From Neoarius graeffei (Eukaryota > Chordata > Actinopteri > Siluriformes > Ariidae): DNA of 64,000 nt. Positions within the stretch are counted from its first letter, which is position 1, and each line of letters begins with the position of its first letter. A program made the position numbers and the translations under genes. Below the pieces are notes generated by a model. It searched no databases, had not been told where the DNA came from, and worked only from the letters and a program-made list of their open reading frames with translations. The stretch is taken from assembly GCF_027579695.1 (NCBI RefSeq), contig NC_083572.1, forward strand, positions 14,158,915 to 14,222,914. The letters run 5' to 3'. Positions 9,988-22,400 of the stretch are shown piece by piece.

Positions 9988-12101
9988 TCCCTTAAATACA
10001 TATTTGCACTACATTCTGAATTCTCTTCCATACTTATTCTCTGTAGTTTTTCATTTTTGGCAAAATGTACATAATTGCAATACGTATACTATTTACAGTC
10101 AGACGCAGGAAGAAAACTAGGTGGCGAGTATGACTTCAGGCTGGAGGCATAGACCGGCATGTGATCAGGTGGCTACAACACAACATTAAACCTGCAGCGT
10201 TTCTCTTGCCCTTTCACAACCAGACAAATCCCCACGTCTACCAACGTAACAATTTTATGATTCCTGTTCATTTTATCTCATCAGAGGCACAATTACTTTA
10301 TCACTGTGCTGTATTTAGGAGGAAACACTGTTCTAGAGTGGAATATTTCACTTAATTACAAAGACAAAATAAATAAATGGTTGTATTAGCATTGCCATGG
10401 AAAACTAATCCAATGTCAGCATTTCAAATCATTAAAAAAAAAATACATGGGTGTTAATAGCTACTGCCAAACTCCTGAACCAAACCAAACGCAAATGTAC
10501 AGATCAGCATTTAAGAAAAGAAGTAAAGGATGAATGTAAAACATCAGATTAGGCACATACGGTCAATTTAAACAAGACGACAGCATCAATGTTGAAATGA
10601 ATTCAGTCTGAAAAGGGCAAAACAGTGGGTTGAAGCACAAAGTCAATAAAGTAGGGGATTTTTTTTTTTCCACTGATGCACCAGATTTTATCCTTTAGAA
10701 GCCAGCATTTTAATCTGATCTCCCATCAACTGCATCTGTAGTGTACTGTATCAAATCAAACTCTCTTTTCATACATTTCCCCGTGTAGAAAAGCGGATCA
10801 GGAACCAGTTTGCTCAAAACTCATTAGTGGAAGAAGTATAAGGGCAGTCTCTGTAACTGAGCAATGAACATTTAGGTAACTTTCGTCCGCGAATTTAAAA
10901 CTGCAACCTTTACACTAATAAATCAGTCTAAGATGAGGTCGACGTGAAAATTTTACTAAGGTGCTTTCACACATGCAGCATTTAGAGTCTTTTTTTAACT
11001 GAACCCTTATTCAACATTGAATTAAAATGCTGTATCCCTCCAATCTATGTCAAATTTGTATTTGCCATCAGGTAGAAACCGAGGCACTTGTGTTGACCAA
11101 ATAATCTGACTTCTGAACTGCCAAAACAATACAGATTTGGGGCTTTAATTGGCTGTCCCAAAAACTACCCCAGCCTCAAGTTTTGAGTAAACGAGTTGAA
11201 AATGTACAAAGATTTCCCCTTCCTATCAGATTTGGTCGGTCAGTCATCAAACGATGCAGGCCATCTAACACATCAATGTTGATCATCTTATAAATGTGCA
11301 ATTTTTGGTGAAAGACAAAAATTAGTAATGACCAGAATCAACACCAACATGTAGAGAAACCCAATGCAGCGCTCATCCTAACTCGAGACGTGACAAGGAT
11401 ACAGTGCTCATCAGACCGAAAGCAAAGGAGGAGAGATTAGATTTCCATCATAGAGGATCGACAAGACATCACAGCATAGAAACAAAATCCACTTCGCCGT
11501 TCCATTATTCGAACGCTCGCACAGATTTGCTCCGTGAATCATAAAATATGCTCTCGCGCGTACAGTTCTCTCGACTACAGACAGCACGATGGAGTCTTCA
11601 TGAATGACGAGCACGTATACACACCTTCCTTTTCACAGGAAGGCTGATATTGCGTCAACAGGTTCACAAAACAGGACAGAGGCAGCAGAGGAAGATGGAG
11701 ATTAAAAATGTTCGAATCAAAAGACAACGAGACAGAAGGAAAGCAAGATGAAAAAGGAAAGGAGGAGGAGAGCATAGGATTCCAAGGCAGATAGATCCTT
11801 TTGACATAAATCTGAGTCCAGTTTGAAAAAATGAGAACCTCCGTCACTTCACCTCACCTCTACCACTTGCAGTCCTCATTCGGACACGCTTCTATTCAAA
11901 ATTTCTACCTTTGCTTAGATTTAAAATGTCACAAGTATTACTCTGCTGTAACTTTGTACCAACATCAAGTATTCGGGAAAGTGAGGAGGGGCTCAATTTT
12001 CTTTGGATCAGAAACGAACCATGGATTTGCAAGAGCTGTTCCCACTGGGCAAGACCAACAGGAAGCAGAGGGATAAAGCAGCAGGAAGTCAGTGTGTCCA
12101 C
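9982..12101 (-). other. gga1: gga1 3' UTR
   Basis: From the gga1 stop (12102) down to a minus-strand AATAAA at 9982-9987, the only such signal I found on that strand in this stretch. About 2.1 kb with no ORF of note. The 3' end therefore lies some 250 bp from that of ddx17. Confidence 0.6.
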
Positions 12102-12212
12102 CTAAAGGTTCCCCCAGGATTCTGGAGGTGGGAACTGTTCAATGTCTCCGCTCTCATCATGGGACTCCTCACCTAAATCGAACGTCAGCTTGTATCGCAG
12201 CCGAACCTTTTC
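12102..12212 (-). CDS. gga1: gga1 exon 17 (end of GAE domain, stop)
   Basis: Acceptor CTCCTACAG; codes [16 protein letters not shown], then [15 protein letters not shown] and TAG at 12104-12102. The last strands of the ear domain. Confidence 0.95.
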   Translation of the reverse strand, partial: EKVRLRYKLTFDLGEESHDESGDIEQFPPPESWGNL

Positions 12213-15200
12213 CTGTAGGAGAAAACACACAAATGACGTCAGGACAGAAACATAAATCAATTCAAAGGAATACTCCAGCGTGTTTAATATAATCCTGGGC
12301 TAAAAATCAGATGACTCGAAACTCTAAAAGCAGTTTAGACGGAAAACTCGTCTGTTAACTAACTGCCTTTCATTCATTCTTCAGTCACAAGTGTTTGTAA
12401 ATGAAGCTCAGTAAGCAATAAAAAAACACCGAGGTGCTTTCGTGCCATTACAAGAAAATAAATCAACACTGACGCTTGACGCAAAGCACAGTTAGTTATT
12501 CTATTATGTGATGTTAGTTGATTTTCCAATAAATATTTATTCATTAATGTCTGCGAGACAAGTAAATCACTTCCATTATGGCAGCTATATACAGCTGTTC
12601 CCCATCCGGCCTGTTTGGTCACTACTCTCTTTAAATTAATAAGAAACTAGATAGAACTCAAGGATGGGGATGCCTCCGCCTGGTAGACTACACGCCTTAT
12701 TAAGTTGTGATTTGGGAATGGACATTTGACCTCACAGTAATCTTGACCTGGTGAAATTACTTGTAGTAGCCTTGGAGATATTGTGTTCACAAGGTTTTTG
12801 GACAGACATTTGACCTCACAGTGACCTTGACCTTAAACCTTTTGATCTCAAAATCTAATCAGTTCATGTTTGTCCCAAAGCGCACAAATGGTGAAAAAGT
12901 TTGGTGAAATTCCTTTCATTAGCCTTTGAGATACCGCGTTCACAAGGTTTCGGGACGGACAGACGGATCTCAAAATCTAATTAGTTTATCTTTGTCCCCA
13001 AATAGTGAAAGTTTGGTGAAATTCCTTTCATTAGCCTTTGAGATATCGCGTTCACAAGGTTTCGGGACGGACGGACAACCTGAAAACATAATGCCTCCTG
13101 CACCTTACGGTGGCGGAGGCATAAAAACAAAACCACAACACCAGCTTGTCTCACTGACGAACAGAAAGCGTAAACTCCTCCGTCCTTACTGTTAAAGTGC
13201 AGACATTGAAGACTCCTTCCATAAGTGTTCCATAACGTCTCTCCAAGAAAACATTCATCGATCAGTGGAGTTGTTACTATAAACAAATGTATTACAACCC
13301 CAAATCAGAAAAAGTTGGTATGGTATGTTGAAATTAAAACTGAAAACAATGATTTGTAAATTATCTTTGACCTGAACATGCTAAGTTTTGATAATTATAT
13401 TGCTTTGTCAAATATTAACTTGATCTATAAATGCCTGCATGGCCAAGCCCCTCAAGTGCTCTGTGACCTTATCCAACCAATGCAGGTTGTTGGGCGGTCC
13501 ACCAGGGGTGCTGTAGCAGGGAACTGTAGGATACCCCACCGTAAAACATCCTTTGGTCAGTCCTCATTCCTAATTAAAGGACTACATTTATGGAATAGTT
13601 TGCCCCCTGAAATCAAGGCCATTCATAGTCATGGGTGGTTCAGGAGTCAGATGAAGGAGTTCCTAAAAAGCAACCAGGTATGTAGCCATGTGTGAATCTG
13701 CATGTGTGTGTGTTGGGTGAGTGGGGTGGGGGATGTCGACTGTGTGTGCGGTGATCTTAAGTGTGCTGGTGGGTTGGGGGATGGGGGCTGTTAATTTTGA
13801 GTGTGTGTGTTTGAATTAGACCCCATCCACACGTAGCCGGGTATCTGCTAAATCGAAGATATTTTTCTACGTTTTGGCCTGTCATCCACATGAAAACACA
13901 TCAAAAACGAATATTTAAAAAAACTCCGGGCAAAGTGAAGATTTTTGAAAACTCCGTGTATGCCTTTTCGTGTAGACAGAGATAACCGGAGGTTTGCGTT
14001 TTAGAACGTCACAATCTGCGCCAAAAAAATGACAACAAATCTGCCCTGACGTCAAACGTGCGACCTTTGTTTACTGCAGAAGCCAGATTAAGCATGGACA
14101 AAGAGTAATGGATCGGAGCAGTGCCTTGAAAGCGTTAATTATTGTGCAGGTGCTATTTACATGTTTAATTTTAGAAGCCCAACTACTAATAAGATTCCCA
14201 ATCAACGTTTTCTTGCGTCTTTTGAAGTTTATACTCAAATTGTGTTTAGAAGCAATTCTGTCTCCGAGTCTGTCCAGACGAACGAGCTTGGCGGCATGTT
14301 TTATGTTTAGGCGGAAGTGACGCCAACAGAGGGCTATTCTGATGTGATTAGGGGGTAGGATTTGTGGAAATAATGCCATCTACAGGTTTGGAATGCTTAT
14401 GAATGTGATTGAAAACGCAGATGTTCGGTTATGTGTGGAAGGGATTTTTTTTCGAAGACGAGGTGGTGTGGATGAAACATTTTTATAAACGGAGGGGGGG
14501 GGGAAATGTTCGGTTTTAAAAATACCCGGCTATGTGTGTACATGGCCTTAGTGAGTGTGCGTGTGTTTGTGTGATTAGTATGTTTATTATGTAGAGCAGG
14601 TGTAAAGAAAGGTAGGTAATGTCTGACCATTTTTTTTTTTTTTTTTTACTAATTTTATATTTAGTGGATGAATGGATATGTGGATGGACATTGACATATG
14701 GTTAGTTATGTATATTGGCTGTATTTTAGATTGAATGAATGGCCTGGATGAATGGATAGGCTGCTCTTTAAAATAAAAATAGGGTTTTTTTTTTGTTTTT
14801 TTTTTAAATTATTTTAAAAGCCCTTCTAGGGACGGGCATTGGAAATTAGCCTATGGCTATAAATGCTATGATGCCTACTGTTAAGCTGTTGCACAGCCTG
14901 CATGATATGTATCTGTCCCTATCAAATAAACCATAACTAACTAACTGTATTGCACTCAAAACAATACAACAGTACATTATTTGATTCTTTTAACCTCATG
15001 GATTTGATTGTTTTCTTCAAAATAAGCACTTATTTAAATTTTGATTCTTGCAACAAGTTAGGACGGTAAAGTATTTACTGCTTTATAATGTTGCCATTCC
15101 TTCTCAAAACACTTTAAAAGATGTTTAGGGACTGAAGACACCAAGTGATGAAGTGTTTCAGGTGTCGTTTTGTCCCATACTTCCAGCAAACAGTTCTTAA

Positions 15201-18200
15201 TATGTGTGCAATGGTATGGAGTCATCATTGTCAGTTTTCATTTCAAAATTCTCCACATGGACACCCTCCAGAAAAGGCATGGCTGTGGAAGAAATCTGAT
15301 TTTTGCATCGTCGGTCCTGGGATCGAGATGTTGACCTCTTCTGCTCCTTGGACCTGCCTCGTCCATCCTGGTGCCCTGTGTCTGGTTGGAGTCTCATCGC
15401 ATCGCTCCTGTAGAGGACGGCCCCATGCGGAAAAGTCACACCTGGAGGACGCTCTGGACTCTTACAGTCATGCTTTTATGGCTGAGGACTACAGATGTCA
15501 TGAACAGTTTTGCACTCAAGTTTCCACCAATGAAGAGTTATAACATCAACGAAACTGACTTCATGTTAAAACTGTTAATGTCTGTTGTTGCCCAAATGAG
15601 TATGGGTTTCCCTCGAGGTTTCTTCATGTCGTCTGAGGGAGTTTCTCCTTGCCACCGTCGCGCTCATTGGGGATAGATTAGGGATAAAATAAGCTCATGT
15701 TTTAAGTCATTCAAATTCTGTAAAGCTGCTTTGTGCCAATGTTTATTGTTAAACGTGCTATACAAATAAACTTGACTTGACATTTTGTCGAAATATCCCT
15801 GGAAAAGGTGTTGCATTGCTCCAAAATCTCAATGTACTTTTCTGCATTAATGCTGCCATCACAGAAGTGTAAGTTACCTTTGCCAAGTTTACTGACAACC
15901 CCATACCATGACAGACCCTGGCTTTGGACTTGTCGCTGGCAACAGTCTAGATGGTCCTTTTTGTCTTTGGCCAAGAGCACATGTCCATTTCTTCCAAAAA
16001 AAGACCTGGAATACTGATTTGTCTGACCATAATACATGTTTTCACTGTGCAATGGTCCATTCCAGATGCCTCCAAGCCCAAAGTCGTCATCAACAGCTCT
16101 TCTGGACACAACATCAGACTTCCTTTTTGCACAGTAAGGTTCTATCTGCCAGTCGTAGATGTAACTCCGTATTGTAGTGCTCGACAAAGGTTTGCCAAAG
16201 TAATCCCGAGCCCATGTGGTTATATCAGTTATAGATGAATGACGGTTCTTGATGCAGTGCCGTCTGAGGGATCTGAGATCACGGGGGTTCAGCTTAGGCT
16301 TGCGCCCTTGCCCTTTCCACACCAAAATTCCTTCAGATTCTTCTTAATGATATTCTGCACCGTAGAGGGTGAAATATCCAAATCAGTTGAGGAACACTGC
16401 TTTCAAACATTTCTCACGCATTGGTTGACAAACCGGAGAGCCTCGGCCCATCTTTGCTCCTTGAAGACTAGGTCTTTCCCGGATACTGATTTTGTACCAA
16501 ATCACCTGTTGACATCACATCGTTATTTCATTGTTTTACCTCATTACAAGTCATAAATTGCCCCTGTCCCAACTTTTTTTGGAATGTGTTACAGGCCTGA
16601 AATTGGGAATGGATGTATATTAATAAATGAAATGGAGTTGATCAGATAAAACATGAAAAACATCTTAGGTTTATACTGTCTGCAATGAAATACAAATCAA
16701 AGTTTAAAAAAAAATCAATCGCTGCTTTCTTTTTTTAATTTGCCTTTTCCGTACTGTCCTGACTTTTTCTGATTTAGGGTTGTGGATTGAAAAAGTATTA
16801 AAATGAACTACAGCCGACACCGCTGTCCCAGCTGCCGTCGTGGAAAATTAATCGACACCACCTAACCAATCAGATTCGAGAATTCACGAGTGTTGTGGTA
16901 TAAATATCTACAATTTGTCCTTTTAGACATGGGACTGCTTTTTCAAACAAAGGATGATGGTTATGCTTTACCAGTATACGGAAACATCAAAATCAGCGAT
17001 TAGGTTACAAAACGCTGGAGTATTACTTGACCGTGCACACTTACAGTGAGCCTTTTAAAACACCAACGCTAAAAGGTATTTGAGGGTGTGTAACCTTTTG
17101 AGGGTTGGCCAGTAGCAGGACTTGTGTAATCGCAGCAGGTGGGAGAATGGGGTTGAAGGCTGGCAGGTCTGATCCAGACGGTGGCTGCAGTTTCACCCTC
17201 ATCGTCTACACAGACACACAGCAGCGTGAGGAAACCTGTAAACCTACGCCAACGACTTCTTTATGGCTTAAAGTAAAGTAGCGTTACACGGATGTACTGT
17301 ACCTTGGGGACGGCTGCCTGGAAGCGGATGTTCGTGACAGGCATGGGAGCGGATGACAGCATAGAGATGATAACCACCAGAACATCGGGCCGAGACGGAG
17401 GGCATTCGCGCGCAAAGTGCAACAGGACACGCAAGCTGTGTTCGTCAAAGATTGTCACGGGCAACATGCTACCTGTGAGTCAGGACAGGAGAAGAGAAGA
17501 GACGATGAGTAAGAGAGAGGGGGGGTAGAAGAAGCCATAATCCACAGTAGGAAACTGAAACAAAGACGTGTGCGTTTCTTACTAGGTTTGATAGATTCCA
17601 GGGGCACAGTGATGTTGGCCAGAGAGATCTCATCCTGAGGAGTGGAAGCAGGGCCAATGCTCAGTGCAGGAGCCTCACTGCTGTGCTGCGAGTTCTGGAG
17701 ATTAGCAGGCTCAGAGGAAAATGCTAGGACAGGACTTGAGCTTGCGACTGGGTGCGTGTTCGACATGCTTTGGAGATCTCGCAGGGTGGGCTTGGACTGT
17801 GGCTGAAGTTTGTCCCTGCAGAGCACACATGAACACCCCCCTTCTTGTCATCTCACCATCTGTAGTTAATCACCACAGCTGAATATAATCCCTAAATCAT
17901 CTACATTTAATATCTTCATTTGATGGTGAATGTAAATCACAGAAAAATGAATGGTGGTGATTATTCTTTGAATTAAGCATTTTTTTTTAATTACTTAGTT
18001 TAGTTTCTTTACATTTTGTCTGGGTTGTACCATTTGACCTGCAGGCTCTCAGGGGGCAGCGACTGCTGTAGCAAGGTCTTCCCAAGCACATCCAGTTCAT
18101 CCAGGGCCTTGACAGCAGAGGTGGGGGCGCTAACAGGGGCCTGAGGGGTGGTGACCGATGGCAACAGCACGGCGGCTGGTACCGGAGGGACGGGTGTGTC

Positions 18201-19405
18201 TACGGTATCTGAAACCTAAAAACACACAAAGATTATTAGTTAAAGAACAGCAAATTGGAACGATCCGATTTCAAAATCCTGAACACTGAGACAATCTCTT
18301 CTCACCTGGAATGAGTTCCATGTGGAGGCATCACCAGACTGAGAGGAAGCCAGAGTAGAATTAGGAGTGCTGTCAGTTAACCCTACAACAAATGCGTTAC
18401 TGCAGGTTAAACCTCATTATAAACCATACACTGTGGGCATTTAATAGAAAAGTGAGGTAATAGCCAAGACATTTGGTGTCCTGTGCTTGCTTTTTTAGGA
18501 CAGTGGTTCTCAAACTTTTTGTAGCCAGAGACGCTTTAAAGCTAGACTGCCTTTCATATTTTTCAAGTGTAGGTCATAAAAAGAGTTTTCCTGACACTCA
18601 GTTATTTTTGTTTAGTGGACCGAAAGCTACTGAATTTGAATCACAGACTTCCAATTTTTTTTTTTTAAAACATAATTAATGTATTTAGGGCCATGTGGCC
18701 CTAAATTCTCTATTTTTTCCTGCTTCACCCTGACGCAATACAAGATACTACATCATGCATCACGTGGTGGGCTTTCCCTGTTTGCGCAAGATACTGTGGG
18801 ATACAAATTTGAAACGGGAGAGGAAAATGGAGGACGCGAGTGTGCGAATGAAACTTGAAAGACCGACTACAGTAACGGAAAGCGAGAAGAAAAGACGTCA
18901 TGTTGCGAAGGAAAGGAAACGCGGGACCAAACTAATAAATATCGGCGCTCAGCGAGCACCTCGGTGTGATCAGCTGTTTGTTTAGCGACAGAATGATGGA
19001 ACTGTCAGTGCACGGTCAAAGGTAAGTGCGCGCACGGACTTCCTCTGTCTGCTTGACTGCGCAAAGCGAGCGATTTCATGCACATTATTTGCTCGGGAAT
19101 CTCCTCAAATTAAATAACTTCCCAGCCACAGAATTTTTTTTTTTTAAGACACTGCAGAAATAAACATGTATCACACAATGACCAAATTTCAGAGGGAACT
19201 AAATTTCACTGATTTTATGAAATCGAAAGGCCGTCTACTTTTAAACTGTAAAACAAATTCCACGGACCCCCAGATTGTTTTTTTTGGAGTCATAACATTC
19301 TATTCATTAAATTTCCACTGATGGAATACATTAGGTCTGAGCTGTCTTTGGTGCTTAGACACTTAAATATTAATAATTTGAGAAATGTGACATTGTGATT
19401 TCCAT

Positions 19406-19436
<31 letters not shown>

Positions 19437-22400
19437 TGAACTGGGGGGCTGGTGGTGTTGGATATGGCTCGCTGGCTATGCTTCATAGACCCCTGGGGAT
19501 CCCTAGACCCCACTTTGAGAACCACAGTCATAGGATAATGTCCCTAATAAAAAAAAAGTGTCTCATCCAAAATTATTAGTGCATGCTCAAATATTCCTAT
19601 ACTTGTTTCAAATTACATCAAGTTACGTAATCTCGCTCTCTGTCTCTCGTAGATGAACTATTTTTGAGAGTAGCAGGGAAGGTGCATATTTACACATGTA
19701 AGTTCAGCGTTCTAGTACACTTCTGTTTTAACTGTGGGAGGCAGGGCCTAATATAATACATGGGGACAACGTGGGTTAAAGCTGAACATTAAAATACGCC
19801 ACACACACAACTCCTGTTTTACAAAATCATTTACTTAAAAATGAAATTATGTAGCTTAACTATGCTTTATATATATATATCAAAATCTTTTGTATATTTG
19901 GATGTTGACAGACATTTGGGGCTTCAATTACTAAAAGTCATCAAAACTGCTAATCTAAACCTTAGATCTGTACTTACTGGTATATGAAATGTGACCAGTG
20001 ATTCTCGGTCAGCCCTTACCCAAAGACATGAGTTCGTCATCCAGCAGGCTGAGGCCCAGCTCATGTGATGGCGTGGGCTGAGAGGGGAATTCTGGAAAAG
20101 TGGGAGCTGAAGGTGAGGTGTCCAGTCCGGTGAGGTCCAACAGGGCTGTGCTTTTCCCTGCCCATGAAAATGGCTCAGTAAAACAGGACTGAAATGACCA
20201 ATTTTAAAGGAGATGCGCAGAACCATGGCCTCACTTTTCGTTTATAAGTGCCTTGAGACCTCAAGAATGGCACAGGAATAGTTTTAAGCGTTAACAATAA
20301 ATCTAATAGTCATTTTTACGATTAAAGTAATTCATATAGGTAGCGGTCTGAGTGAATGACCTTGACGTCCGTAACATCACAGCAGGAAGGCTATCGGTCT
20401 CATCGCCATTTCCGCTATACTAAAACACAGAGCTGACTGCAATGCCGATCCTCCATTTTGAGCTAATTTATCGCCATGCCATGCAGATGTGTTGCTGGCG
20501 GGTGCAGCAACACGACAGAAGGTGGATTTATGTTGCATTCATGGCCCAAGAATGTTCAAACTGCAAGGAGATGGACGCGTTTTGCGAGAAATTCACGGAC
20601 TGGGCGCCTACAAAGCGGTCTCTCCTCTGCTCTGCACATTTTACTGAAGACTCGTACGAAACCTCTGATCTGTTGAGGAGCGCTGGCTATAAGGCCGTAT
20701 TGAAAGAGGGTGCAGCACCAACAATTAAAGGAAAAGAAAACTACAAGAAAAGGAAAGCAAGTTCAGTTGCATCAGTTCTCCCAGAGTGTGAACCGAGCAG
20801 TAATGGCGGAGTACTCAGTATGGAGAAAATGGAGAACGAGTGGACCAGTCATCTGATTTCTCCACTGGATGTGCTTGCCTCAGCAGCAATATCTTGCCCT
20901 TATGTGGAAGAAGCAAATGAATGAAGAACTGAAAGTCAGATTGTTTCAAAACAATCGGCCACGAGATCGGCCTTCAAGAAGCGAGAACACAGACAGGCAA
21001 GCTCCGACTCTCATTTGGTTACATCACAACAACACTCGTCGTTTACCTGCATTTAGATTAATACATGTAACTTGTATTGTGTGCAAGTTACCGGGTATAA
21101 GGTTATTTAATTTGCTTCAGAATGTGATTGTGTCAGTTCCTCTGATTATTTAATTAGCCTTTTACGTTTTATCAGTGAAAATGCATGCATGTTGCTTAAG
21201 TTATAACACCCATCCTGTTTTAATGAGAGTCACATGAGACGGTCAGTTCAATTCCGTCCAATTCTCTAGACGGCTTTGTTCTCTGGCTTTATTTTGTAAG
21301 GCGGGGGCCTCCGTTGCCGACGCATTACTATCGGATTCACTTTCTGATGGTTCGAACTGATATAGCAGTAGCATGTACACACACTCCAATTTCAGGACTA
21401 TCACGGTCAGATGTATTACTGTCTGAGGAATCCGAAGAACCTCCAATAAATCTGAATGAAGAGGCCACTGCAAGCAACCACTCTCGCCTGCAGAGTTTGG
21501 CTTTGGTCTATAGCTGCAAAAGGCCTCGGGCCTTAAAACCGGTTCCCGCTGTGACGTCACGCACTCAGGGCTGGCTGGCTCAGCGGGGCAGTTCGAATGC
21601 CAACTTCGCGGTCGATTTCAACCCTCAAAAATGTATATATTCTTAATTCCCATTTATGCAGCATACAAGAGTCAAGGATGGAGATACTATCCACTCAGAA
21701 ATGTATAAAGGTTCTGCGTATCTCCTTTAAGAGGAGATAAAATTGCCACGGTAATCAGTATTATCACAGTATTGTTAAAATGTGCTGAAAATGGAGACTA
21801 AATAACTTAATTAATTATACTGATCACAATGATAGGCTATTGTTATATTTATGGCATTCCCTACACAAAGAAATGTGCTTAAAATAACAGCAGAAATTAA
21901 ATTATTACCTGTAATGTTATTTATACATGTACAAACCCAACACACATGAACACACCCCGGCACCGTTAACCAACCTAGAATAAGCCCAAATTCTAGCTTA
22001 AACATTTTCTCAAATACTTATTCAGTGTAAATTTTAAGGTAGCAGGCAGAGGACTTTGTAGCTTTAATAATGAGTATATTTAGTAGCTACGGGGGGGGGG
22101 ACGACTTTAAAGATCTCTGTACTAGAGCTGGGCGATAAATCGATTTTATCGATTAATTTGAATTTACAGTTAAGGACGATGTGTTATGAAAATCGGTTTT
22201 CTCTCAGTTTTAGCTTCCGTCACCAACGCTCCCCTCTGTGGATGTGCAAAACGGATCGGGCACTGACACTATAGCCCTCCTCCCGTGTGCTTGCCATGGA
22301 CACACACAAACAGCATGGCAGCGATTGGGGGGGAAAGCTGCAACTTGTGCCCAAGAAAGGAGTAAATTCCTCCATGATCTGGAATTGGTTCAGTTTTGTG

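Larger units (their letters stand above)
13295..16782 (-). mobile_element. Tc1-like transposon with nested insertions
   Basis: The left end CAACCCCAAATCAGAAAAAG follows TA (13293-13294). The right end is its inverse, with the flanking TA mutated to TG. The unit is about 3.5 kb rather than about 1.4-1.6 kb because a LINE piece (about 13345-14940) and a dispersed repeat (about 15255-15785) lie inside. The transposase is on the minus strand. Confidence 0.8.
20208..21726. mobile_element. TTAA (Kolobok-like) THAP element, copy B
   Basis: TTAA on both sides (20204-20207, 21727-21730). Left terminus AGGAGATGCGCAGAACC, right terminus the inverse of AGGAGATACGCAGAACC. Carries a THAP ORF on the plus strand and a P2X7-tail-like fragment on the minus strand, facing each other. 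Copy A (5725-7613) is the same family in opposite orientation. Confidence 0.85.
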
